Shown here in pieces: positions 14,591 through 20,537 of a DNA stretch of 38,795 nucleotides. Position 1 is the stretch's first letter; each line of letters starts with the position of its first letter. Source of the stretch: a virus; the IMG/VR virus record IMGVR_UViG_3300030117_005382, positions 1 to 38,795 of that record. One strand, written 5' to 3'. The position numbers and the translations under genes are program-made. The notes under the pieces are model-generated. The model was not told the origin of the DNA. It searched no databases and saw nothing but the letters and a program-made list of their open reading frames with translations.

Positions 14591-15166
14591 ATGGGAATGG
14601 ATGTACACGGATTAAATCCGAAACAAAATAAAAACATAGATGATTTTCCAGTAATGAAGAGATTCGATAGTATGGATTTTGCAGAAAAATGGAAAACACT
14701 CGATAAAGATGAGGCTCTAAGAGATGAGTACTGGAGAGAAAAAGATAAATGGGAGGAAGATAATCCAGGAGTTTATTTCAGAAATAATTGTTGGTGGTGG
14801 CGACCATTGTGGAACTACTGCTATGCAGTTGCAGACGATATAATAGAGCCTAATATGAGAAGAAGGGAATATGAATATGATGAAAATGATGAGCCTGATT
14901 TTGAAAAATCACAATGGGTTAAATCAAACTTTGACAGTGGACATTGTAACGATGGCTCAGGGTTAGATGATAAACACGCAAAGCTACTTGGTAATAGATT
15001 AATGGAGACGATTGCTGATGGAACTGCAATAAAATACCAAGCAGATTACCTTCAACATATGGAAGATTCTGATGATGAGTTTGCTAAGAGCTATCCATTT
15101 GATGTAGACAATGTTGAGAGATTTGCATTGTTCTGTATTGAAAGTGGAGGGTTTGAAATATGTTAA
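14591..15166 (+). CDS. Conserved hypothetical phage protein, 191 residues
   Basis: Starts MGMDVHGLNPK and contains GVYFRNNCWWWRPLWNYCYA, then SGHCNDGSGLDDKHAKLLGN. The MGMDV-x-G start, the RNN-x-WWWRPLW core and the G-H-x-N-DG-x-GLDD segment are typical of a protein family found in many phages and some bacteria, with no proven function. The conserved N, D, H and W residues could be an active site. AAAGGAGTAATAAA precedes the ATG. Its end overlaps the next gene by seven bases. Confidence 0.8.
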   Translation: MGMDVHGLNPKQNKNIDDFPVMKRFDSMDFAEKWKTLDKDEALRDEYWREKDKWEEDNPGVYFRNNCWWWRPLWNYCYAVADDIIEPNMRRREYEYDENDEPDFEKSQWVKSNFDSGHCNDGSGLDDKHAKLLGNRLMETIADGTAIKYQADYLQHMEDSDDEFAKSYPFDVDNVERFALFCIESGGFEIC

Positions 15167-15420
15167 CAATAACAAAGAAAATGCTTTCTGATTTGAAGAA
15201 ACTAAAAGAAGACGACCTTATTGTATGTGAAGACTGTGGCTCAGATGCAATATCTGAAAAAATGTGGGTTGATAGTAATAGCTACATATCCATTAATGGA
15301 GAATCATACTACAAGTATCAGGGAGAAGTTGATGATGGTCAGTTTTGGTGTGAGATGTGCTATGATATGGCTCATCCTGTTCATATATCAGAATACAAAG
15401 ATAAAGGAGATGAAAAATGA
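15160..15420 (+). CDS. Zinc-ribbon-like small protein, 86 residues
   Basis: CEDC (C23, C26) and CEMC (C64, C67) frame a zinc-ribbon fold with the conserved-looking EKMWVDSNSY between them. GGAGGGTTTGAAAT precedes the ATG. It is coupled to the AbrB-like gene by ATGA. The role is unknown; proteins of this type recur in phage early regions. Confidence 0.75.
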   Translation: MLTITKKMLSDLKKLKEDDLIVCEDCGSDAISEKMWVDSNSYISINGESYYKYQGEVDDGQFWCEMCYDMAHPVHISEYKDKGDEK

Positions 15421-15587
15421 TAAAAATAAGTGTAACAAAAATAGATGATAAAGGTAGAATAAATTTACCTGCTCACTTTTTAAAAGCTAATAATATTCAG
15501 AAAGGTTGCGAGGTTATTATTGAAGCTATTATTAACAATAGTGATGCAGTTAAGCTTAAATTTAAGGGGGTTGCAGATGCCAAATAG
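15417..15587 (+). CDS. AbrB/SpoVT-like DNA-binding protein, 56 residues
   Basis: The text VTKIDDKGRINLPAHFLKAN, then IQKGCEVIIEAI, is the swapped-hairpin AbrB pattern (K-x-D-x-x-GRI-x-LP, then helix, then G-x-x-V-x-I). Such domains dimerise and bind DNA as regulators or antitoxins. The protein is about the length of one domain. AAAGGAGATGAAAA precedes the ATG, which overlaps the previous stop. I see no toxin beside it, so a phage regulator is more likely. Confidence 0.7.
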   Translation: MIKISVTKIDDKGRINLPAHFLKANNIQKGCEVIIEAIINNSDAVKLKFKGVADAK

Positions 15588-15705
15588 AAAAGCAAAAGAA
15601 CGCAAAATGGAACGCAAACGCAAGAATCTTGCAATCAAGAAATGGAAACGAGAACAGAGAAAACTGAGAAAGGAAAAAAATGAGAACAACACAAAAACAA
15701 GCTAA
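15577..15705 (+). CDS. Highly basic small protein, 42 residues
   Basis: Starts MPNRKAKERKMERKRKNLAI and is more than a third K and R, in one likely long helix. AAGGGGGTTGCAG precedes ATG 15577, inside the end of the AbrB-like gene in another frame. It could bind RNA or DNA, or neutralise charge. Similar short KR-rich proteins occur in other phages. Confidence 0.65.
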   Translation: MPNRKAKERKMERKRKNLAIKKWKREQRKLRKEKNENNTKTS

Positions 15706-15844
15706 TAGGTTGGAGCAATTAGATAAAAGTCAATTAGAAAAGATATTATTTAAACTGCTAAAACAACAAAGACACAGAAATATTACTGCAAAATTAATTG
15801 ATGAAGAGTATAATTTTGCTTTAGGTGAAGCAACATTAAAATAA
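15680..15844 (+). CDS. Small hypothetical protein, 54 residues
   Basis: Starts MRTTQKQANRLEQLDKSQLE and continues as two helices (KILFKLLKQQRHRNITAKLI). AAAGGA stands 7 bases before the ATG. It overlaps the basic small gene by 26 bases in another frame. No function recognised. Confidence 0.65.
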   Translation: MRTTQKQANRLEQLDKSQLEKILFKLLKQQRHRNITAKLIDEEYNFALGEATLK

Positions 15845-15854
15845 AGGAGAAAAA

Positions 15855-16028
15855 ATGAAAGATATAAAAATGCCTGTATATTATTGTGAAATGGGGATGA
15901 TTGATTGGGATGAAATGGCTAACGAACTTGAAAATCGCATAAGTGAAACTTTAAATAAAGAAGTATCAATAACAATACAAGATGAAGGTTTTATTGAGCT
16001 AAAAACAGAGGAGGTAGTAGATGAGTAG
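15855..16028 (+). CDS. Small acidic hypothetical protein, 57 residues
   Basis: Starts MKDIKMPVYYCEMGMIDWDE and looks like beta-alpha-beta with strong acidity. AAAGGAGAAAAA precedes the ATG at 15855. Its last codons contain the GAGGAGGT ribosome site of the next gene and it overlaps that gene by eight bases. Confidence 0.7.
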   Translation: MKDIKMPVYYCEMGMIDWDEMANELENRISETLNKEVSITIQDEGFIELKTEEVVDE

Positions 16029-16212
16029 AATATTTGGATACACACAGGACTTCTTGGATGAAATAGGATACAGTCTTGGTTATGATGAGAAAAATCTTCC
16101 AGAGTTTAAGGATATTGAAATGGTTTGGAGATTCAGTATACCTGTTTGGGAATACAACGGATTAACAGAAGCCGAGTTCTATAAATCTAATTGGAGAAAG
16201 GAAGGTTACTAA
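16021..16212 (+). CDS. Small hypothetical protein, 63 residues
   Basis: Starts MSRIFGYTQDFLDEIGYSLG. It is rich in aromatic and acidic residues, with the end TEAEFYKSNWRKEGY. GGAGGTAGTAG precedes the ATG. Its stop overlaps the next ATG as TAATG. No family recognised. Confidence 0.7.
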   Translation: MSRIFGYTQDFLDEIGYSLGYDEKNLPEFKDIEMVWRFSIPVWEYNGLTEAEFYKSNWRKEGY

Positions 16213-16280
16213 TGATTGGATGGATTGGAGCAGTTGTTTTTCTGCTTTTAATATTAGAGGTTTTTACTGACAATGAATAA
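16212..16280 (+). CDS. Single-pass membrane peptide, 22 residues
   Basis: The product (MIGWIGAVVFLLLILEVFTD plus two residues) is one hydrophobic segment with a short acidic end. The ATG overlaps the previous stop as TAATG, and the stop overlaps the next frame. Tiny membrane peptides in phages serve as holin-like, pinholin or inhibitor proteins, but its early position argues against lysis as the sole role. Confidence 0.5.
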   Translation: MIGWIGAVVFLLLILEVFTDNE

Positions 16281-16293
16281 AAAAGGGGGTTTA

Positions 16294-16473
16294 ATGGATA
16301 TTGTAAAAGAACTATTAAAAAATATGGATGATGAATCAAAGAATAGTGTATTTTTGCGCGAAATTGCACTATTAATGGAAGAAATAGATAATCTTAATGG
16401 TAAGCTAAGGGTAAAAGAAAAACTATTGAAAAACTATGAAAAACAGATAAAAGAAAAAAATGAAAAAAAGTAA
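16294..16473 (+). CDS. Small coiled-coil protein, 59 residues
   Basis: Starts MDIVKELLKNMDDESKNSVF. Residues about 22-59 form a leucine-heptad helix (ALLMEEIDNLNGKLRVKEKL). I prefer ATG 16294 because AAAAGGGGGTTTA precedes it. An ATG at 16273 in the same frame gives seven more residues. Function unknown. Confidence 0.6.
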   Translation: MDIVKELLKNMDDESKNSVFLREIALLMEEIDNLNGKLRVKEKLLKNYEKQIKEKNEKK

Positions 16474-16549
16474 AAAATAACTAACTACCTATGTATATTT
16501 ATATATATATTATATGTATATACCGAGGAATAATAAAGGGGAAATACTA
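16474..16549 (+). promoter_or_regulatory. A+T spacer with TATGTATAT repeats, possible internal promoter
   Basis: The spacer is nearly pure A+T. TATGTATAT occurs twice (16490-16498 and 16513-16521), 23 bases apart, and the palindrome GTATATAC overlaps the second copy. It stands just before the recombination gene set, so an internal promoter or operator is plausible. No single -10/-35 pair can be chosen with confidence. Confidence 0.3.
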
Positions 16550-16699
16550 ATGAGTGATAAGACTACATATATCATAAAAGATATAGAAAAAAGTACTTGG
16601 ATGAAGTTCAGAGCGAAGTGCTTAACAAATGGTTACAGTTCTGCAGCTGTTGTGTTGCGAGACTTAATCAAAAAATACTCAAAAGGTGTAATTGAGTGA
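16550..16699 (+). CDS. Ribbon-helix-helix-like small DNA-binding protein, 49 residues
   Basis: A short strand (TTYIIKDI), then two helices (STWMKFRAKCLTNG and SAAVVLRDLIKKYSKG), is the ribbon-helix-helix pattern of Arc, MetJ and CopG-type repressors. AAAGGGGAAATACTA precedes ATG 16550; the longer frame from 16514 lacks a ribosome site. It is the first gene of the recombination set and overlaps the nuclease gene as GTGA, so it may repress this unit or the early block. Confidence 0.65.
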   Translation: MSDKTTYIIKDIEKSTWMKFRAKCLTNGYSSAAVVLRDLIKKYSKGVIE

Positions 16700-17493
16700 A
16701 AAGAGTTAAAAGTCCAGTAGATATTGAGGGAATATATGAAGAATATCTTGATGAATTACAAGAGAAAAACAGACTTGAAAGATATGATGGTAATGAGCAT
16801 TGGTATCATGCATCAGGAGCAGGTTCTTGTTCAAGGAAATTATACTTTGAATCAGTTGAAATGATACAGCCAACCAATTTATTAGATAAAAAAACAAAAA
16901 GACTGCTAAATCTTGGAAATTTAGTGCATGAAGATATACAAAATTCTCTTACGCGCACACGTAATAGAGAAATATATAATAGAGATAATAATATAGATTC
17001 TCTAATAGAAAAAGAAATTAATAATAAAGAAAAAGAAACTGAGTTTTTAGTTGAAGGTGAAATTAAAATCGAAGAATTAAATGTTAGAGGTTTCTATGAT
17101 ATTGTTGCTATACAAGAATTTGATAGTCGCAAAGTATATCTGTTCGATATTAAAACGTGTGGTGGTTGGTCTTGGAAAATGAAGTTTGGAAGAAATAAGC
17201 AAGTAAATACGAGTATACACTATGAGTTGCAGTTAGGCACTTATGGGTATGCTATACAGAAAGAATTCGGTCAATTAGATGGTATGTTTCTTTATTATTA
17301 CAATAAAGATGATTCTCAGATGAGAGCTGTTAAAGTTCCATCTACCTATGTTTCAAGAGCATATCTTTTTTGGCGGAATATAAACGATGAACATAAACAA
17401 GGATTACCTGATTTTAGAGTTGGAGTTTCACCTGTCCAAAAATGGCAGTGTAACTATTGTCAATTCAAAGAACATTGTAATCCTCCAAAATAG
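16696..17493 (+). CDS. Cas4/RecB-like PD-(D/E)XK nuclease with Fe-S cysteines
   Basis: This is likely the 5'-end resecting exonuclease of the phage recombination system. The nuclease core shows H79 (GNLVHED), D135 (GFYDIVA), D151-x-K153 (LFDIKTC) and Q179...Y183 (YELQLGTYGYA), matching RecB-type motifs in order. One cysteine before the core (C45, GAGSCSRKLY) and three at the end (C252, C255, C261) fit the 4Fe-4S staple of Cas4 and AddB. The start is GTG at 16696, overlapping the previous stop. The length of 265 residues is typical. There is no CRISPR array or other cas gene, so the role is phage recombination or replication and not adaptation. Confidence 0.85.
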   Translation: MKRVKSPVDIEGIYEEYLDELQEKNRLERYDGNEHWYHASGAGSCSRKLYFESVEMIQPTNLLDKKTKRLLNLGNLVHEDIQNSLTRTRNREIYNRDNNIDSLIEKEINNKEKETEFLVEGEIKIEELNVRGFYDIVAIQEFDSRKVYLFDIKTCGGWSWKMKFGRNKQVNTSIHYELQLGTYGYAIQKEFGQLDGMFLYYYNKDDSQMRAVKVPSTYVSRAYLFWRNINDEHKQGLPDFRVGVSPVQKWQCNYCQFKEHCNPPK

Positions 17494-17503
17494 GAGAGTG
17501 AAA

Positions 17504-18070
17504 ATGAGTAAAACAACACAAAATACATTCATGAAACTCTATAAGACTGATGTAAGTAAGTATATTGAGAAAAAAGGTCAATTTAATTACTTGTCTTGGT
17601 CATATGCGGTAGCAGAGCTGAAAAAAGCTTGTCCAACTGCAAGATGGGGAGTAACGAAAGCGGAGGATGGTTCGCCATTCTTTAAAACAGAGTGTGGTTA
17701 CTTTGTTGATGTATGGGTTGAAGTTGATGGTGTATCACTATCACAAATTCATCCTGTGCTTGATAATCGAAATCAATCGATTGAAAACCCAAATTCATTT
17801 CAAATCAATACGAGTTTGCAAAGAGCATTAGCAAAAGCAATAGCTCTGCATGGATTAGGATTATATATCTTTGCAGGTGAAGATTTGCCAGAACCTGATG
17901 CCTTATCTTCAAAAGAAGAGCAGTCTTTATATGATTTAGCAAAACCTCTTGGTAAGAAGTTTGTTGATGATTTAAAGGTTAAGGTAGCGAGTATGGATTT
18001 AAATGCACATAACTATGAAGCTGTTATAGAAAAAGTACAAAACATGATAAACGAGAAAGGAGATAAATAA
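17504..18070 (+). CDS. Single-strand annealing protein, Sak3/DUF1071-like
   Basis: This 188-residue protein should bind single-stranded DNA and anneal complementary strands. The text NYLSWSYAVAELKKACP near residues 28-44 and SLQRALAKAIALHGLGLYI at 104-122, followed by AGEDLPE, are the marks of the DUF1071 family, which phage recombinase surveys place with Sak3-type annealers. I chose ATG 17504 (after GGAGAGTGAAA); the frame open from 17387 lies inside the nuclease gene. It lies between the nuclease and an SSB-like gene, the standard arrangement. The family call is from memory. Confidence 0.75.
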   Translation: MSKTTQNTFMKLYKTDVSKYIEKKGQFNYLSWSYAVAELKKACPTARWGVTKAEDGSPFFKTECGYFVDVWVEVDGVSLSQIHPVLDNRNQSIENPNSFQINTSLQRALAKAIALHGLGLYIFAGEDLPEPDALSSKEEQSLYDLAKPLGKKFVDDLKVKVASMDLNAHNYEAVIEKVQNMINEKGDK

Positions 18071-18696
18071 TGGCAGACGTAAATGATATGTTTAACGAGG
18101 TAACAAAAGAACAGAGCTTTTATGCTAAGGGTAAAAAGAAAAGTTTTACACCATATGGTAAGGGCGAGTATTATTGTCATATTGTTGATGTAGATTCTAA
18201 GATTCTTGATGTTAGAGGTGGTCAATATAAAGCAAGGCTTTACACATATACTGTAGAGATTGCAGAAGACAATAGCATTCTTGACTTTGAATATGAAGGC
18301 ATAGATGGTAAACCTGTTAAAACAAAAGGAAGCGTATATGTTGGTGGTAAATTCAAGGGTAAGCTTTGGAGGTTCTTAGAGCCAGGAAAAGATGATAGCT
18401 TTGAATCACATTCATCTGGAAATACAGGATATTTAAAGTTCTGTGAAACAATAGGTGTTGAATGTCCGACAGAAACAAGAACAATAAATGGGGAAGATGT
18501 TGAAGTTCAACTTCTCCCTAACTTAACTCCTGATATGATGTTAGGAAAACCTGTTATTGCATTTGTTGATAAAGGTAGACCTTTCATTAATAAAAAAGGT
18601 GTTGAAACATTCTTTTGGGATTGTAAATTCTGCAAGAAATGGACAGATGGAAAAGACAAAGATATAAAATCAAAAGGTGGTGATTTACCATTTTAA
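18070..18696 (+). CDS. Single-stranded DNA-binding protein-like
   Basis: This 208-residue, beta-rich protein starts MADVNDMFNEVTKEQSFY. It ends KGGDLPF, which resembles the acidic-hydrophobic tip (DDIPF) by which SSBs recruit partners. The start overlaps the annealer stop as TAATG. The core (YYCHIVDVDSKILDVRGGQY, then VYVGGKFKGKLWRFL) could be an OB fold. Phage proteins of this type follow annealing proteins. I did not find a named-family motif, so the role rests on position, the C-terminal tip and fold appearance. Confidence 0.65.
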   Translation: MADVNDMFNEVTKEQSFYAKGKKKSFTPYGKGEYYCHIVDVDSKILDVRGGQYKARLYTYTVEIAEDNSILDFEYEGIDGKPVKTKGSVYVGGKFKGKLWRFLEPGKDDSFESHSSGNTGYLKFCETIGVECPTETRTINGEDVEVQLLPNLTPDMMLGKPVIAFVDKGRPFINKKGVETFFWDCKFCKKWTDGKDKDIKSKGGDLPF

Positions 18697-18711
18697 TTAT
18701 GTCGGAGAGTA

Positions 18712-18803
18712 TGGGTGCAGAGGTTATTAGTAATGTCAAATAGTTTAGAAATGCCTCTGTACCTATGCGAAAAATTGCGAGATGTGCAATGGAGCAAAAC
18801 ATC
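18712..18803 (+). ncRNA. Structured spacer after the SSB-like gene (element 4)
   Basis: TGGGTGCAGAGG (18712-18723) pairs with CCTCTGTACCTA (18754-18765) over 12 base pairs with two G-U pairs, enclosing a 30-base loop. Downstream, GATG/CATC (18781-18784 and 18800-18803) with TGC/GCA inside makes a second hairpin. The spacer of about 148 bases has no gene, is less A+T rich than its surroundings, and is followed by AAAGGAG before the next gene. The G-U pairs in an otherwise matched stem fit an RNA structure better than a DNA palindrome. Confidence 0.45.
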
Positions 18804-18844
18804 GGCGGCAGGTAGGATAAAATTTAAATATAAAGGAGATATAA

Positions 18845-19129
18845 ATGGGTAGAGCAATTGACCATGAAAATTCAATAAATGAGCTTATGGGAAGAGTTCA
18901 AAAACTTGAAAATACTGTAAGGGGAATGGTATCTAAAATAGATGAAATTTCTGAGAAATCAACAAAAACTAAACATGTGGATTTAGTTGAAGAAGTTGGA
19001 ACAGAAATAGAAGATAATGAAAAGGAGAAAGATGGCAAGGAAAAAACCAACAATGAAGGAGATGACAGAAGTAGTGTCAAATCTAATAAAAGACGTTCAA
19101 AGTCTAAGAAATCATCAGATAAATCTTGA
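18845..19129 (+). CDS. Coiled-coil protein with charged tail, 94 residues
   Basis: Starts MGRAIDHENSINELMGRVQK. Residues about 8-40 are a heptad helix. The rest is highly charged and low in complexity, ending in repeated K and S (NKRRSKSKKSSDKS). AAAGGAGATATAA precedes the ATG. Proteins with the MGRAID start and a KS-rich end occur in other phages, in my memory, without known role. It overlaps the next gene by about 100 bases. Confidence 0.7.
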   Translation: MGRAIDHENSINELMGRVQKLENTVRGMVSKIDEISEKSTKTKHVDLVEEVGTEIEDNEKEKDGKEKTNNEGDDRSSVKSNKRRSKSKKSSDKS

Positions 19130-19250
19130 ATTTATAATAGATAGCTATCATGAATACAAAAAAGACAAAGAAAAGTTCAGAAAGTTTATCGATAAAAAAG
19201 TTGAAAAGCTTTCTAAAGACAGAGCTAGCAGCAGTATATCTAACAAGTGA
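19032..19250 (+). CDS. Small helical protein, 72 residues
   Basis: Starts MARKKPTMKEMTEVVSNLIK and continues as two helices with YHEYKKDKEKFRKFI. AAGGAGAAAG precedes ATG 19032, which I prefer to an ATG five codons earlier. It overlaps the coiled-coil gene upstream and a third frame downstream, so this stretch is read in two frames along much of its length. A conserved phage small protein of unknown role. Confidence 0.7.
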   Translation: MARKKPTMKEMTEVVSNLIKDVQSLRNHQINLEFIIDSYHEYKKDKEKFRKFIDKKVEKLSKDRASSSISNK

Positions 19251-19617
19251 TGATGTTAAATTTCTTGATGAATATGAGGCTATTATACATGAAAGCTCTA
19301 TACATCAAAAAAAAACAATAAACAGGAGGTGGATAACAATGAAAACAAAAATAGCAGAACTTGTATGTGAAATACTAAAGAAAAAACAATGGGGTATCTT
19401 CTTTAAAAATGAGCCAATACAAGCTTTGCCTGTTCAAAACAATACAACACTCTATAAAGTAAATGAAGTAAGAGAAGATGAGCTGTTGGATGCAGTTGAA
19501 CAAGAAATGGAAAGGATGGATGAATGGCAAACTCATCAGGCCGAAGAAAAGCAAAATCCGATACACAGAGAATCATCGAATGGTATGAATCAGACCTTAA
19601 AGAATACAGAGGAATGA
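19150..19617 (+). CDS. Hypothetical protein, up to 155 residues, start uncertain
   Basis: The frame is open from ATG 19150, but no ribosome site precedes that codon. The segment VYLTSDDVKFLDEYEAIIHE reads like real protein, so translation probably begins before it. The ATG at 19339 has a strong AGGAGGTGGATAACA and would give the last 92 residues (MKTKIAELVCEILKKKQWGI and on). Either there is one protein with a weak start or two nested products. The C-terminal part is acidic and helical. It overlaps genes on both sides in other frames. Confidence 0.55.
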   Translation: MNTKKTKKSSESLSIKKLKSFLKTELAAVYLTSDDVKFLDEYEAIIHESSIHQKKTINRRWITMKTKIAELVCEILKKKQWGIFFKNEPIQALPVQNNTTLYKVNEVREDELLDAVEQEMERMDEWQTHQAEEKQNPIHRESSNGMNQTLKNTEE

Positions 19618-19754
19618 TTGGGCAATATACCATTTATAATACTCTTGTGACTGAGGATTTAATAAGAAGAACTGAGAAAAGAGTAGAAGAACTTAAGGAA
19701 AAAGAAAAGAGGTGGAATGATACTATTAGGGAACTGTTACGAGAAGATAGATGA
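19524..19754 (+). CDS. Small helical protein, 76 residues
   Basis: Starts MANSSGRRKAKSDTQRIIEW and forms two long charged helices (LIRRTEKRVEELKEKEKRWN). AAAGGATGGATGA precedes ATG 19524. It overlaps the previous gene by 94 bases and the methyltransferase by 38 bases. It looks like a small nucleic-acid or partner-binding protein, but no family is known to me. Confidence 0.65.
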   Translation: MANSSGRRKAKSDTQRIIEWYESDLKEYRGMIGQYTIYNTLVTEDLIRRTEKRVEELKEKEKRWNDTIRELLREDR

Positions 19755-20523
19755 AGTATTCCCAAAAAGTATCCAAACAGTAGTTACAAGTCCTCCATAT
19801 TGGGGGCTTAGGAATTATGATAACGATGAGCAGTTAGGTCAAGAATCATCGCCTGAGATATTTGTCTCAAATTTAATTAGATTATTTGATAAAATTAAAA
19901 ATGTCTTAAGGGATGATGGTACTGTTTGGGTAAATATTGGAGATACATTTTTTGGAGCAAAAGGTGGTCATCACGATAAAAATAGCATAACAAATTCTGA
20001 TACTGGAATTCAGTATAGGCAAAAAAGAAAAGCTCCTCCGAAACATAAATATTTAAAAGATGGCGATTTAGCAGGAGTTCCTTGGATGTTTGCAACTGAA
20101 ATGCAAAAACAAGGTTGGTACTTAAAGCAAGATATAATATGGCACAAGCCAAATCCTATGCCAGAGGCCGTTAATAATAGGTGTGCAAAAGCACACGAAT
20201 ATATATTTTTATTTACAAAGAAAAAGCAATATTACTTTAATGCTGATGCTATTAGAGTAAAAGATGTAAGAAGAACAAGTGTTTGGTCTATGAATACTGC
20301 ATCTTGTAAAGAAGCACACTTTGCAGTGTTCCCACAAGAATTACCAGCATTATGTATTAAAGCTGGAAGTAAGGAAGGCGATACTGTGCTTGACCCTTTT
20401 ATGGGGAGTGGTACAACAGCATATGTAGCGCAGGAGTTAGGAAGAGAATGGGTTGGCATAGAGCTTAACCCTAAATACGTTGAAATAATAAAGCGAAAAA
20501 CAGCGCAAAACACGTTGTTTTAA
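19717..20523 (+). CDS. DNA methyltransferase, N4-cytosine/N6-adenine beta class
   Basis: This enzyme transfers a methyl group from S-adenosylmethionine to an amino group in DNA. The catalytic motif IV is TSPPYWG (residues 24-30) and the cofactor motif I is DPFMGSGTT (226-234). The order IV before I marks the beta class. TSPPY is more common in N4-cytosine enzymes, but the base cannot be fixed from sequence. Length is 268 residues, normal. No restriction nuclease is nearby, so it is an orphan, likely shielding phage DNA or marking it for regulation. AAGAGGTGGA precedes the ATG. Confidence 0.9.
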   Translation: MILLGNCYEKIDEVFPKSIQTVVTSPPYWGLRNYDNDEQLGQESSPEIFVSNLIRLFDKIKNVLRDDGTVWVNIGDTFFGAKGGHHDKNSITNSDTGIQYRQKRKAPPKHKYLKDGDLAGVPWMFATEMQKQGWYLKQDIIWHKPNPMPEAVNNRCAKAHEYIFLFTKKKQYYFNADAIRVKDVRRTSVWSMNTASCKEAHFAVFPQELPALCIKAGSKEGDTVLDPFMGSGTTAYVAQELGREWVGIELNPKYVEIIKRKTAQNTLF

Positions 20524-20537
20524 GAAGGAGAAATAAT

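Noticed and set aside
16696-17493. Cas4-like protein as a sign of a phage CRISPR system
   Set aside because: No repeat-spacer array and no cas1 or cas2 genes are present; the neighbours are recombination genes.
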